Source of the DNA: Corynebacterium urogenitale
Lineage (GTDB): Bacteria > Actinomycetota > Actinomycetes > Mycobacteriales > Mycobacteriaceae
Reading direction: 5' to 3'
DNA length: 64,000 nucleotides
NCBI RefSeq assembly: GCF_009026825.1
Contig: NZ_CP045032.1
Span: 186,001-250,000, forward strand
Shown: positions 18,525 to 27,224 of the stretch, in pieces
Numbering within the stretch: the stretch's first letter is position 1
Layout of the letters: each line of letters starts with the position of its first letter
Translations under genes and position numbers: made by a program
The notes under the pieces: model-generated
The model's database searches: none
What the model was told of the DNA's origin: nothing
The model's input: only the letters and a program-made list of their open reading frames with translations

Positions 18525-19127
18525 TTACTTCTGAGCAGCCTCGAAGCGGGCGGAGACCTCTTCCCAGTTGAAGACGTTCCAGACAGCCTTCACGTAGTCA
18601 GCCTTGACGTTCTTGTACTGCAGGTAGAAGGCGTGCTCCCACATATCCAGCAGCAACAGTGGGGTCAGGTTGACGGACAGGTTGCCCTGCTGGTCGGTCA
18701 TCTGCTCGACCACCAGGCGACCAGCGATGTGGTCGTAACCCAGCACTGCCCAGCCGGAGCCCTGCAGGCCCAGAGCAGCACCGTTGAAGTGCTCCTGGAA
18801 AGCCTCGAAGGAGCCGAAGTCGCGGTCGATGGCCTCAGCCAGAGCGCCGGTTGGCTGGCCGCCACCGTTAGGGGAGAGGTTCTTCCAGAACAGGGAGTGG
18901 TTGGTGTGGCCACCGAGGTTGAATGCCAGGTCCTTGGACAGGGCGGTGACAACAGAGGCGATGGAGCCGTCCTTGCGTGCAGCCTCGAGCTTCTCGAGGG
19001 CGGCGTTTGCACCGTTAACGTAGTTCTGGTGGTGCTTGGTGTGGTGGAGCTCCATGATCTCGCCGGAGATGTGTGGCTCCAGAGCGTCGTATGCGTAGTC
19101 GAGCTGTGGAAGTTCGTACTGTGCCAT
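18525..19127 (-). CDS. sodA: superoxide dismutase, Mn/Fe family
   Basis: 200 residues, the standard size. It converts superoxide to hydrogen peroxide and oxygen in the cytoplasm. Metal ligands are visible: His in HHTKHHQNYV, His in GGHTNHSLFWKNL, and Asp/His in LLLLDMWEHAFYLQY. The GGHTNHSLFW and QGSGWAVLGYD blocks resemble Mn-type enzymes, but the metal is not proven by sequence. ATG 19127 has AAAGGAAA upstream; an in-frame TTG at 19148 is rejected. It is divergent from ldh across a 141-base region. Confidence 0.96.
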   Translation of the reverse strand: MAQYELPQLDYAYDALEPHISGEIMELHHTKHHQNYVNGANAALEKLEAARKDGSIASVVTALSKDLAFNLGGHTNHSLFWKNLSPNGGGQPTGALAEAIDRDFGSFEAFQEHFNGAALGLQGSGWAVLGYDHIAGRLVVEQMTDQQGNLSVNLTPLLLLDMWEHAFYLQYKNVKADYVKAVWNVFNWEEVSARFEAAQK

Positions 19128-19268
19128 CGTACGGTTTCCTTTCTTCAAAATTTGTTCGTTACTCCTCCCAGTGTCCTGATGTTTGGTGATTTGTGCAACG
19201 TTGTTTTGTCATAAATCATTCATGTTGCCGTCATATTCCCCACGGTTTGGGCGTCTAGGGTGGGCGCC

Positions 19269-20276
19269 ATGACGCTTACTACTGGAGCAAAAATTGTCCT
19301 TATTGGCGCGGGCGATGTGGGTATTGCTTATGCGTATGCACTGGTGAACCAGGGTTTGTGTGATCACCTGGCGATCATCGATATCAATGAGCGGAAGACG
19401 TGGGGGCACGTGCAGGATCTGAACCATGCGGTGCCGTGGGCTGGGCATTCGGTCAAGGTGTCTGTGGGCACGTATGAGGACTGCGCAGATGCTGCCGTGG
19501 TCGTTAATTGCGCGGGCGTGGCGCAGAAGCCGGGGGAGACTCGTTTGGATCTGGTGGGTCGTAATGTCGCGATTTTCGAGGACATTGTGGGCAAGGTGAT
19601 GGCCTCGGGCTTCAATGGCATTTTCTTGGTCGCGACGAATCCTGTGGATATTTTGAGTTTTGCGACGTGGAAGTTGTCCGGTTTGCCGTCGAGCCAGGTG
19701 ATCGGCTCGGGCACGATTCTCGATACGGCCCGTTATCGCTATTCTTTGGGGCGTTATTTCGATCTGGCGCCGAGCTCGGTTCACGCGTATGTGATTGGCG
19801 AGCATGGCGATACTGAGCTTCCGGTGTTGTCGGCTGGCAGTGCGGGCGGGGTGCCGTTGAAGAAGATGTTGCGTGCCCGTGCGGAGGAGAAGGCGCAGGA
19901 TGGCGCCCTTCCGATCGACGACGCCAGCGCGATCTTTGAAGAGACTCGCGATGCGGCGTACGAGATTATTCAGGCGAAGGGATCCACCAGTTTCGGCATT
20001 GGCATGGGGTTGGCCCGGATCACTCGGGCCATTTTGCACAATCAGGATGTGGTGCTGCCGGTGTCGGCTTTCTTGGAGGGCCATTACGGGTTGGAGGATG
20101 TGTATATCGGCACGCCTGCGGTGATTGATCGGCGTGGGGTGCGCCACGTGGTGGAGCTGGATTTGGATGAGGATGAGAATCAGAAATTCCAGCACTCTGC
20201 CCGAGTGTTGAAGGATGTCATGGCTGGCGCGGGCCTCGTGGCGTCGTCGGGCAACAAAGAGGGGAAGAGTCAGTGA
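19269..20276 (+). CDS. ldh: L-lactate dehydrogenase
   Basis: 335 residues, NAD-dependent, interconverting pyruvate and L-lactate. The [13 protein letters not shown] dinucleotide loop is at about residues 9-21. AQKPGETR has the Gln that marks lactate rather than malate specificity and the substrate arginine. [21 protein letters not shown] and the catalytic His in [10 protein letters not shown] are all present. The C-terminus carries an extra charged tail (DEDENQKF...KEGKSQ). ATG 19269 is preferred to an in-frame GTG at 19260. The sod-ldh intergenic region contains TGATTT...AAATCA and CAACGTTG symmetry, but no operator I can name. Confidence 0.95.
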   Translation: MTLTTGAKIVLIGAGDVGIAYAYALVNQGLCDHLAIIDINERKTWGHVQDLNHAVPWAGHSVKVSVGTYEDCADAAVVVNCAGVAQKPGETRLDLVGRNVAIFEDIVGKVMASGFNGIFLVATNPVDILSFATWKLSGLPSSQVIGSGTILDTARYRYSLGRYFDLAPSSVHAYVIGEHGDTELPVLSAGSAGGVPLKKMLRARAEEKAQDGALPIDDASAIFEETRDAAYEIIQAKGSTSFGIGMGLARITRAILHNQDVVLPVSAFLEGHYGLEDVYIGTPAVIDRRGVRHVVELDLDEDENQKFQHSARVLKDVMAGAGLVASSGNKEGKSQ

Positions 20277-20329
20277 ACAGTCAGCTAACCACGCTGCCGT
20301 GACCGGGCGCGGCGACTAGAAAAGAGGGC

Positions 20330-21142
20330 ATGAGGATAGTCGCACATCGAGGGGCCAGCGGAGAGCGGCCGGAGCACACGCTGGGCGCCTATGAACTGGC
20401 TGTCCACCGTGGGGCCGATGGTTTGGAATGTGATGTGCGGCTGACGCGGGACGGGCACCTTGTGTGTTTTCATGACCGGACGATGGAGCGTGTCGCGGTA
20501 GAGAAGCTCGGGCGGGGGCAGGGCATTGTTTCGGCGATGACGCTGGATGAGATGCGTCAGCTGAATATCGGCACTCCCGAGGAGCCGGCGCGCGTGATGA
20601 CGCTGGAAGAGCTGCTGGAGCTGTACCAGGACACCCGCCGTGACAATGTCGATGGCCCCGATGGCGAGGGGGGCTCTGTGGGGCGCGAATTATTTATCGA
20701 GACGAAGCATCCGAATCGCTATGGTTCGCGGGTGGAGCACAGGTTGGCGGAGACGCTGCGAAAGTTTCGCATGGTCGATGACCCGGCGGTGAACCTCATC
20801 TCCTTCAGCCCGCAGTCGTTGGTCAGGTTCAAACTGATTAATCCGCTGATCCGGCGGATTCTGCTGCGCCGGGAGTACCAGCGTATGATCCACCCGGGGA
20901 TGGAGGCGATGAATGTCGTGGACGCGCATGGGTTGTCCATCGCTAAGGCGCGTTTGCGTCCGGATATTGTGGGGCGCCGTGGTTTGGAGACGTACGTGTG
21001 GACGGCCGATAAGGAAGACGAGGTGCGCTGGGCTGCGCGCCACGGCGTGAACTGGTTGGCGACGAATTATCCCGGGCGCGCGAAGATGTGGCGGGATGAC
21101 GAGCGCGCCAGTGCGGGGTGCAAGAGCGAGGGTGTGGCCTAA
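20330..21142 (+). CDS. glpQ: glycerophosphodiester phosphodiesterase, cytoplasmic type
   Basis: 270 residues. It hydrolyses glycerophosphodiesters to glycerol-3-phosphate and an alcohol. MRIVAHRGASGERPEHTLGA gives the catalytic His-Arg and Glu of the GDPD TIM barrel. GLECDVRLTRDGHLVCFHD supplies the metal-binding Glu/Asp and second catalytic His. ELFIETKHP and VYVWTAD-like TYVWTADKEDEV complete the family pattern. There is no signal peptide, so it should work inside the cell on deacylated phospholipids. Confidence 0.93.
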   Translation: MRIVAHRGASGERPEHTLGAYELAVHRGADGLECDVRLTRDGHLVCFHDRTMERVAVEKLGRGQGIVSAMTLDEMRQLNIGTPEEPARVMTLEELLELYQDTRRDNVDGPDGEGGSVGRELFIETKHPNRYGSRVEHRLAETLRKFRMVDDPAVNLISFSPQSLVRFKLINPLIRRILLRREYQRMIHPGMEAMNVVDAHGLSIAKARLRPDIVGRRGLETYVWTADKEDEVRWAARHGVNWLATNYPGRAKMWRDDERASAGCKSEGVA

Positions 21143-21234
21143 GAAGGCGGAGGTGTGAGATGGCGGGGCGTGCTCAAGGAGAGCAAACGGCAGCTCGTGG
21201 GCACTTCGGAGTCACTTCAGGATAGAATCGCCCC

Positions 21235-22149
21235 GTGGCTAAAAAGAAGAAGAACCAAGAGAACCTGCCGGAGGGCATGAGCCGTCGCCAGGCGAAGCTC
21301 GCCGCCCGCGCTGCAGAGCGCGCGAAGCTGGCGAAGGATGCACGCCCATACGATGGTTTCGCCAACGAGGCTGACCTGATTGCGCTGCAGGAATTCGTTC
21401 CTTCCGCATACTTCGAAGTCGATGTGAAGGGTGTTGACCGAAAGGTCACCATCGCAACCGTTTTGCCAGGTGCGGTGGCAGCCCTGCTGCGCTCCGAAGA
21501 GGATGGCGGGGATGCTTTCGTGGCGCTGCAGACCCAGCGCCGTGGCGATAACCCGAACCGTGACCTGGCATTTGCTCTGAACTGGGTGAAGGATGCTCAG
21601 CCGGGCGATTCACTGGAGGTGGGCATCGCGGACGGTACCGAGCCTGATCTGGCTGATCTGTTGGATAAGAGCGCGACTCCGGAGATCACGGTGTCGCAGG
21701 ATTTCAACTGGTGGCTGACGGAGCAGGCCCTGCAGAATCCGCAGGTTGCGGCAACTCTGCAGCGCGCGAATGATTCCGTGCTGCCATCCGACCGCGTGGA
21801 CGCTGATATCACTGGTGCCGCGTGGTGGATTGATCCGGGCGAGAAGGCTCACATTCGCTGGGTTCGCCCAGAGGGTGAGACCGAGCTGCTCCACGCGCTG
21901 GCTCGTCTGCATGCGGCCGGCGATCTGCACCTGGGTGAGGGCTCGAAGTTTGCAGGTGTTTTCCGCACCCACGGCATCCTGGTTCCGGTGTGGGATCTGG
22001 ACCGCTCCAAGTCTCACGATGAGTGGAAGGGCGGCCTGGAGGCATTGGACAAGAAGATCTCCGAGGCACTGTCCGCATCGGAGGCTCTGACTGCCGATGA
22101 GCAGAAGTCCAAGCAGACGATCGTCTCCCGCGAGGTCACCATCCGCTAG
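21235..22149 (+). CDS. conserved actinobacterial protein, DUF5926-like
   Basis: 304 residues, soluble. It opens with a basic stretch (AKKKKNQENLPEGMSRRQAKLAARAAERA) and continues as an acidic alpha/beta protein with WWLTEQAL and a VPVWDLDRSK-like block near the end (ILVPVWDLDRSKSHDEW). From memory this is the DUF5926 family, sometimes mis-annotated as SecA-related. The function is unknown. It starts with GTG 21235. A small ATTTCC/GGAAAT hairpin follows at 22174-22198. Confidence 0.82.
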   Translation: MAKKKKNQENLPEGMSRRQAKLAARAAERAKLAKDARPYDGFANEADLIALQEFVPSAYFEVDVKGVDRKVTIATVLPGAVAALLRSEEDGGDAFVALQTQRRGDNPNRDLAFALNWVKDAQPGDSLEVGIADGTEPDLADLLDKSATPEITVSQDFNWWLTEQALQNPQVAATLQRANDSVLPSDRVDADITGAAWWIDPGEKAHIRWVRPEGETELLHALARLHAAGDLHLGEGSKFAGVFRTHGILVPVWDLDRSKSHDEWKGGLEALDKKISEALSASEALTADEQKSKQTIVSREVTIR

Positions 22150-22173
22150 GTTTACCGACTGGGGGGGGAGGAT

Positions 22174-22198
22174 ATTTCCACACTCGGTGGGAGGAAAT
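22174..22198. terminator. short hairpin after the DUF5926-like gene
   Basis: ATTTCC-CAC...GTG-GGAAAT stem with small bulges. No T tract. Confidence 0.35.
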
Positions 22199-22239
22199 GT
22201 CAGCGGAGGGGCTCCGTTCGGGACGCCCCGCTAGGGCAT

Positions 22240-22306
22240 GTCAGCAAAAGCCACGTTTTCTGTAGAAATCGGCATGATTTCCGCGAAAAACGTGGCTTTT
22301 CCTGAC
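22240..22306. repeat. 67-bp stem-loop repeat, copy D
   Basis: GTCAG-C-AAAAGCCACGTTTT at the left and AAAACGTGGCTTTT-C-CTGAC at the right pair perfectly except for a C opposite C at position 6. A smaller hairpin GAAATC-GGCAT-GATTTC fills the middle. It has the same length as copies A-C but different arm sequence. Confidence 0.85.
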
Positions 22307-22357
22307 ACAGGGGTCTGGGCCGGGCGCTGTGGTCGGGCCTGACACTGGGGTCTGGGT
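22301..22357. repeat. 38-bp tandem repeat, about 1.5 copies
   Basis: CCTGACACAGGGGTCTGGG at 22301-22319 recurs at 22339-22357 with one change. The first copy begins in the right end of stem-loop copy D. Confidence 0.65.
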
Positions 22358-22402
22358 GTGACGCTGTGGACGGACCGGACGCTGGGCCGAGGCGCCCGGA
22401 GG

Positions 22403-23899
22403 CTACTTCATTGAGTCGAAGAGCTGCTGGGCGCCTTGTTCATCCCAGATCACGACATTGCCCACGTCGAGATCCTGGTAGCTACCCACTGGCACGGTCT
22501 CTTGCTCCGCACCACCGGCAATCGCCACCGCCAGACGCGCAAGGTGCCACACGTGGTCCTTGTCGTTGACAGTGAGTGAGTCCGTCAGCCCACTGATCAC
22601 AGGGAAGAACCTGAAGGGGTTGAGCAGCGTGCCTGGGCTGGCGATCTCCCCGCCGAGCGCGGACACGAAGTCCCGCTGGCGCTTCACACGATCGAGGTCG
22701 CCACCGGCGGAGGTGTAGCGGGAGCGCACATAACCCAACGCGGTCGGGCCGTCCATATCCTGGCATCCGGCCTGCACATTGATGCCAGCCATTGGGTCAT
22801 CGAGAGGCTCCGGCACGCACATATTTATGCCGCCCACAGCGTCAACGAGGTTGGCGAAGCCGCCGAAGCCGATCTCCGCATAATGGTCGATCCGCAGTCC
22901 CGTGGACTGCTCAATGGTCTGCTGCAGCAGCTGCGGCCCGCCGAGGGAAAATGCCTGGTTGATCTTGTCCTGGCCGTGGCCAGGAATGTCAACGAGGCTA
23001 TCGCGCGGGAAGCTGACGATCTTCGGCTTCCCGCCAAACGATGGAACATGGACGAGCATGATGGTGTCCGTGCGCCCGACAGTGTCGTCGAGCTGACCAG
23101 CCATGAGTCGTGAGGCGTCCTCGGCATCCAAGCCCGCGCGCGAATCGCTACCGACGAGCAACCAATTCGTGCCCTTCGTGTTGCCGACGCGCCCATCGTA
23201 CTTAGCTAAGGCATCGGTTCTGTTGAGAGAGGTGTCCACCCACACGCCCGTGCCGATGACGAGGGCAATGATGAGGAACAGCACGAGCCCGATGGTCTTG
23301 CCAACGCCGAACCTTCTGCGCCGCCGCGGTGGCTTGGGACGCCGAGGTGTTGGCCACGAGTCTCGCCCACCCTTGCGGAATGCGGCGAGGCGCTCCTCTC
23401 GCCGGGAAGGAATGTCGTGCGGGTACTCCCGCTGCGAGTAGGTGCCACCATTGCCTCCTGGTTCCTGGCGCGGTTGGCCGTAACCTTCATTGGGCTGGCC
23501 GTAGCCCTCGTTGCCGTGGTAGTCATAGGAACCGTTGTAGTTGTCGGCTCTCTGAGCGCCCCGGTAGGCCTCGTAGGCGCCAGCGCCAGCGCCACCACCA
23601 GCAGCAGCGCCATAGGGAGCCCCGGTGTTGCGAGGAGCCCGACGGTAGGTCGGAGGTGCAGGCCGGGCCGAGGTGGCGTCGTCGGAAGAGGAGGGGGACA
23701 ACCGGTCGCGGAGCCGCGGGCCACGACGGGCGCCATCAGCGGGCGGCAGAGGGCGCGAATCGCGGGCTGGCTCGGCGGGTTTGGGCAGGGAGGAACGGCG
23801 ACGTACGGGGCGACCATAACGATCCAGGATGGGCTTACCGTGACGGTCGAGGGCGTAGTCGCCGTTGTCGTGTGAGGAATCACCTGGGCGGGAATTCAT
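22403..23899 (-). CDS. LytR-CpsA-Psr (LCP) family glycopolymer ligase
   Basis: 498 residues. LCP enzymes move lipid-linked glycopolymers onto peptidoglycan; in Corynebacteriales they attach arabinogalactan. A long Pro/Gly/Tyr/Arg-rich cytoplasmic N-terminus (about residues 1-200) precedes one TM (TIGLVLFLIIALVIGTGVWV). The extracellular LCP domain follows, with DSRAG, VGRTDTIMLVHV, IVSFPRDSLVDIPGHG, KINQAFSLGG and YVRSRYTSAGGDLDRVKRQ. The conserved Arg and Asp residues that hold the polyprenyl-pyrophosphate are intact. No LytR_C domain is apparent. Start ATG 23899 is the first Met after the upstream gene's stop. The ribosome-binding site is weak. Confidence 0.92.
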   Translation of the reverse strand: MNSRPGDSSHDNGDYALDRHGKPILDRYGRPVRRRSSLPKPAEPARDSRPLPPADGARRGPRLRDRLSPSSSDDATSARPAPPTYRRAPRNTGAPYGAAAGGGAGAGAYEAYRGAQRADNYNGSYDYHGNEGYGQPNEGYGQPRQEPGGNGGTYSQREYPHDIPSRREERLAAFRKGGRDSWPTPRRPKPPRRRRRFGVGKTIGLVLFLIIALVIGTGVWVDTSLNRTDALAKYDGRVGNTKGTNWLLVGSDSRAGLDAEDASRLMAGQLDDTVGRTDTIMLVHVPSFGGKPKIVSFPRDSLVDIPGHGQDKINQAFSLGGPQLLQQTIEQSTGLRIDHYAEIGFGGFANLVDAVGGINMCVPEPLDDPMAGINVQAGCQDMDGPTALGYVRSRYTSAGGDLDRVKRQRDFVSALGGEIASPGTLLNPFRFFPVISGLTDSLTVNDKDHVWHLARLAVAIAGGAEQETVPVGSYQDLDVGNVVIWDEQGAQQLFDSMK

Positions 23900-23921
23900 A
23901 GAGGAAATGGTAGCGGAGGAT

Positions 23922-24704
23922 CTACAGCCCGGGCACCCCGCCCAGCATGGCATAGCCCACAAAGGCCACCGTATCGATGAGCCCGTGGGCGATAATCAGT
24001 GGCCAGATCCGGCCGGTTTTTCGCCAGTACCAGAGGTACAGCAACCCCATGACGATGTTGCCAAAGCCGGCGGAAATACCCTGGTAGAGATGATAGCTGC
24101 CGCGCAAAAGAGCACTCCCGGCGAAGACCCACACCCAGCTAACACGTAACTGTCGCAGCCGGGTGGCCAGCCAGGCGACCACCACGATCTCCTCCGCCCA
24201 ACCATTCGCCCAGGCATTAAGCACCAGCAGTGGGAGCTTCCACAGGCTGTCTTCCATCGCGGAGGGGTCGATCTGTTTGGACAAGCCAAGCTGCACTGCC
24301 GTGACATAAAACAACAGCCCCGGCACGCCGATGATCGCTGCCAGACCCGCGCCGTGCCCCCAGTCTTTCGCGCGCATCCGCCAGATAGTCCTCGGGGCGA
24401 GGTTCGTCCGCAAAGGCACGTGGCGGAGCAGCAGGAACAGCGCCAGTCCGCCCCAGGCGAAGAGGACACCGGAACTGATGATCTGCATCAGCGGGTCGAG
24501 CCACGGCAGGTGCGACTGCTGGCTGTTGAGCTCCGCGGTCTGTTCATTGAGGTTGCGCGTATCCGTGAGCGCCTCGATGAGTCGGAGGATGGAGCGCAAC
24601 CCGGAGACGCCGAAGGTGACGGCGAGGACGAGGATGATTTCCCATCGCAGTGCACGCCCATTCGCCGTGCGGGAGGAGAATGAGGTGTTCGTGTCAGTGC
24701 TCAT
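23922..24704 (-). CDS. CPBP (CAAX-like) intramembrane protease
   Basis: 260 residues with about seven membrane segments. The CPBP glutamyl motif is WANGWAEEIVVVAWLATRL; motif 2 is SALLRGSYHLYQGI with its His, and motif 3 is LIIAHGLIDTV with the last ligand His. Bacterial members cleave or process small peptides or act in self-immunity; the substrate here is unknown. ATG 24704 lies 11 bases inside the end of the upstream amidase gene, so the two are translationally coupled; an upstream in-frame start at 24740 is possible. Confidence 0.88.
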   Translation of the reverse strand: MSTDTNTSFSSRTANGRALRWEIILVLAVTFGVSGLRSILRLIEALTDTRNLNEQTAELNSQQSHLPWLDPLMQIISSGVLFAWGGLALFLLLRHVPLRTNLAPRTIWRMRAKDWGHGAGLAAIIGVPGLLFYVTAVQLGLSKQIDPSAMEDSLWKLPLLVLNAWANGWAEEIVVVAWLATRLRQLRVSWVWVFAGSALLRGSYHLYQGISAGFGNIVMGLLYLWYWRKTGRIWPLIIAHGLIDTVAFVGYAMLGGVPGL

Positions 24705-26178
24705 GGCCTGGCCCGTGTTCGTCTGAGTGGGTGTGGCCACGTGGTTTCGGTGGGAAGTCTATCTCGGCCATCGTGCCCGGTTCCGCGATGCTGAGTTGAT
24801 CGACGCCAAACTGCTCGCATTGCTGCTGGACGATCGCGCCCAGCGCGAGGAGTTCTGCCTCTGACACGCGGTCGGAGACCGCCCCGATCATGAGGGAGAT
24901 TGGCCACCGACCCTGAGCTGGAGAGTCGACAGGGGTCGCATCTGCGGGGGTTGCGTTGGCGAAGGTCGCACTGGTGGGGATTGGATTGGCTGCTGTGGAT
25001 CTGGCAGCGGCCTGCGGTGCCAGCCTGCGCGGGCTCACGAGCGGGACGCTGAGTGATGCCCAGCCGGTGATGTTCCACAGAGTGCCCCACGGGGTCCACG
25101 CGGTTTGGGCGCGGAAGTTCTTTTCCGGGGACATCTCGGAGAATGAGCCGGGCGCTGGGGGAGCGCAGGCGATAGTGGGGGTGAGGATGACGTCGTAGTC
25201 CGCCCAGGAAGCCTCCACGGTGTCGGCCAGACTGCGCAGCAGCGATTGCAGTTCTTCTCGCCGGTCGCGGGTGACCGTGCGGCCCATTTCCTTCAGCCAG
25301 CGCGTGATGGGGGAGAGCGCGCCGGGCAGGTCGGCGCAGCGGGCGGCGAGGATCTCCGCGAACCAGCCGAAAACCTCGGCACCGCTGTGCGTGCCATAGG
25401 GGTTGGGCGGTTGGCTCAGGCTGTCCACGGCATCCGTGGAACATAGCAGCGCAGCCGCCGCACTGGTGGTCGCGGCGATGGCGGGGGATAGCGTGGTGCC
25501 TTCGATGTGCAGGGGTGCATTTGTGTACCCCACACGCAGAGCCGGGCGCTGTCCCGAACGAACGGCATCCGCCACGTCGGGGATCTGCAGACCGTAGGCG
25601 CTGGCCGTGCTGGTGAGGTCCCCGGCCAGCAGTCCGTGTGCCGTGGGGGTGAACCCGCCGAGTGTGCGGTTGTGGCGTGGTTTGAGGCCGGGGATCCCGC
25701 AACAAGCTGCCGGGATGCGAATGGAGCCGCCGCCATCCGTTGCGTGTGCGACGTCAACCAGTCCGCGGGCCACCGCCACTGCCGCCCCGCCCGAGGATCC
25801 GCCGCACATCCACTGCTGTCCTAGCGGGTTAATGGGTTCCTCCATGCCCACGGGCTCCGTGTATGCGGTGACGCCGAACTCGGAAGTACTGGACGCTCCC
25901 ACCAACACGGCTCCTGCGCCCAGCAGCCGCTGCGCGGCGGTGTCGTGATACATGGCCGTGAACTCTTGAGTGGAACTGCCGAATGAGGCAACCTCGCCTT
26001 CCACCTGCTGCAGGTCTTTGATAAGGATCTCGGTGCCGTCGAGGGGGCTGGCTGGTGGCGTCGGCGAACTGAGACGATGCGGGCGCTCGTACACACGCGC
26101 CACGCCCAACTGCGCCGGGCTCAAACCAGACACCGCGCTGGCGTGTGCGAGGCGGTGGGCGAAGGAGGAAGCGCTCAT
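24694..26178 (-). CDS. amidase-signature family hydrolase
   Basis: 494 residues. The Ser-cisSer-Lys triad can be read as Lys in ILIKDL, the GGSSGGAAVAVA loop and the nucleophile region DGGGSIRIPAACCGIPGLKP. The family hydrolyses amides such as nicotinamide, indoleacetamide or oligomers; the substrate is not predictable. The C-terminus ends in a His-rich tail (KPRGHTHSDEHGPGHEH), unusual for amidases and perhaps metal-binding. An Ala/Thr/Pro-rich insertion sits near residues 395-430. ATG 26178 is preferred to the in-frame GTG at 26184. It is divergent from pheA with 47 bases between starts. Confidence 0.88.
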   Translation of the reverse strand: MSASSFAHRLAHASAVSGLSPAQLGVARVYERPHRLSSPTPPASPLDGTEILIKDLQQVEGEVASFGSSTQEFTAMYHDTAAQRLLGAGAVLVGASSTSEFGVTAYTEPVGMEEPINPLGQQWMCGGSSGGAAVAVARGLVDVAHATDGGGSIRIPAACCGIPGLKPRHNRTLGGFTPTAHGLLAGDLTSTASAYGLQIPDVADAVRSGQRPALRVGYTNAPLHIEGTTLSPAIAATTSAAAALLCSTDAVDSLSQPPNPYGTHSGAEVFGWFAEILAARCADLPGALSPITRWLKEMGRTVTRDRREELQSLLRSLADTVEASWADYDVILTPTIACAPPAPGSFSEMSPEKNFRAQTAWTPWGTLWNITGWASLSVPLVSPRRLAPQAAARSTAANPIPTSATFANATPADATPVDSPAQGRWPISLMIGAVSDRVSEAELLALGAIVQQQCEQFGVDQLSIAEPGTMAEIDFPPKPRGHTHSDEHGPGHEH

Positions 26179-26225
26179 GGCCACACAGATTACTCAACCC
26201 GCAGCAGCCCGCTAAGGTGAACGGC

Positions 26226-27185
26226 ATGAGTACAACCGCTAGCACCCCCACGCGCGTCACGTTCCTCGGCCCCCGAGGAACATTCACGGAACAGGCGCTG
26301 CAAAACTTTATTTCCGCAGGCCAGCTGCCTGCAGACAGTGAAGGTGTGCCGGTGAGCTCCCCGAAAGCCGCGCTGGACGCCGTGCGCGCCGAGGAGGCCG
26401 ACTACGCGGTGGTGGCGCTGGAATCGGTGGTGGACGGGCCAGTCGCCCAAACAGAGGACGCCCTGGCCACCGGTGAGCCACTGCAGATCATCTTCGAAAC
26501 GCTGGTGCCTGTGGTGTTCTCCATCCTCGTGCGGCCGGGCACTCGGGCGGAGGACGTGCGCACCTTCACCACGCACCCGGTGGCTGAAGCTCAGGTGCGC
26601 GAGTGGATTGGTGCGCACCTGCCGAACGCGGAGTTCCTGCCTGCGACGTCCAATGGTGCGGCGGCGCAGACCGTGGCGGAAGGCGGCGCGGATGCTGCTG
26701 CCGCCCCCGCCCGAGCAGGCGAGCTCCATGGGCTGCAGGCCCTCGCGGAAGGCGTGGCGGACGTACGCGGTGCGTATACGCGCTTCGTCCTCGTGCAGCG
26801 CCCAGGTGCGATCACCCCGAGGACCGGTGATGACCGCACCGGTGTGATCTTCACGCTCAAGAATGAGCCCGCGAGCTTGATGACCGCGCTGTCCCAGCTC
26901 GCCACGCGCAACGTGGACTTGTCCCGCATCAGCTCGCGCCCGACGCACGAGGAGGACAGCCCCTACGGATTCCACGTGGGGATCGTGGGGCACATCGAAG
27001 ATGCTTCCGTGGCGGAGGCGCTGGCAGGGCTGCACCGCAGCACCAATGAGCTGCGGTTTCTGGGCTCTTGGCCGCGGGCGGTACTGGAAGAACAGCCCAC
27101 TATTCCACCTGCGGGTTCCACGCCTCCCGATTATTCTGAATCGCAGGCGTGGGTGCGTTCCTTGCTGGAGCGCGGAACCCACTAA
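26226..27185 (+). CDS. pheA: prephenate dehydratase
   Basis: 319 residues. It converts prephenate to phenylpyruvate, the committed step to phenylalanine. The catalytic domain begins TFLGPRGTFTEQA and contains the essential Thr-Arg-Phe at 185-187 (AYTRFVLV). The C-terminal ACT domain (from about 206) binds phenylalanine for feedback control; its usual ESRP motif reads SSRP here (236-239). The product is the monofunctional P-protein form of Gram-positives. ATG 26226. A histidine-phosphatase gene follows 39 bases later, an order also seen in C. glutamicum. Confidence 0.95.
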   Translation: MSTTASTPTRVTFLGPRGTFTEQALQNFISAGQLPADSEGVPVSSPKAALDAVRAEEADYAVVALESVVDGPVAQTEDALATGEPLQIIFETLVPVVFSILVRPGTRAEDVRTFTTHPVAEAQVREWIGAHLPNAEFLPATSNGAAAQTVAEGGADAAAAPARAGELHGLQALAEGVADVRGAYTRFVLVQRPGAITPRTGDDRTGVIFTLKNEPASLMTALSQLATRNVDLSRISSRPTHEEDSPYGFHVGIVGHIEDASVAEALAGLHRSTNELRFLGSWPRAVLEEQPTIPPAGSTPPDYSESQAWVRSLLERGTH

Positions 27186-27224
27186 AGCATTACAACCGGC
27201 CCGCAAAGGAAGGACAGTCCCCGA

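Noticed and set aside
19128..19268. LldR or GlxR operator between sodA and ldh
   Set aside because: TTGTGCAACGTT misses the last base of the LldR pattern as I remember it and no GlxR palindrome is complete.
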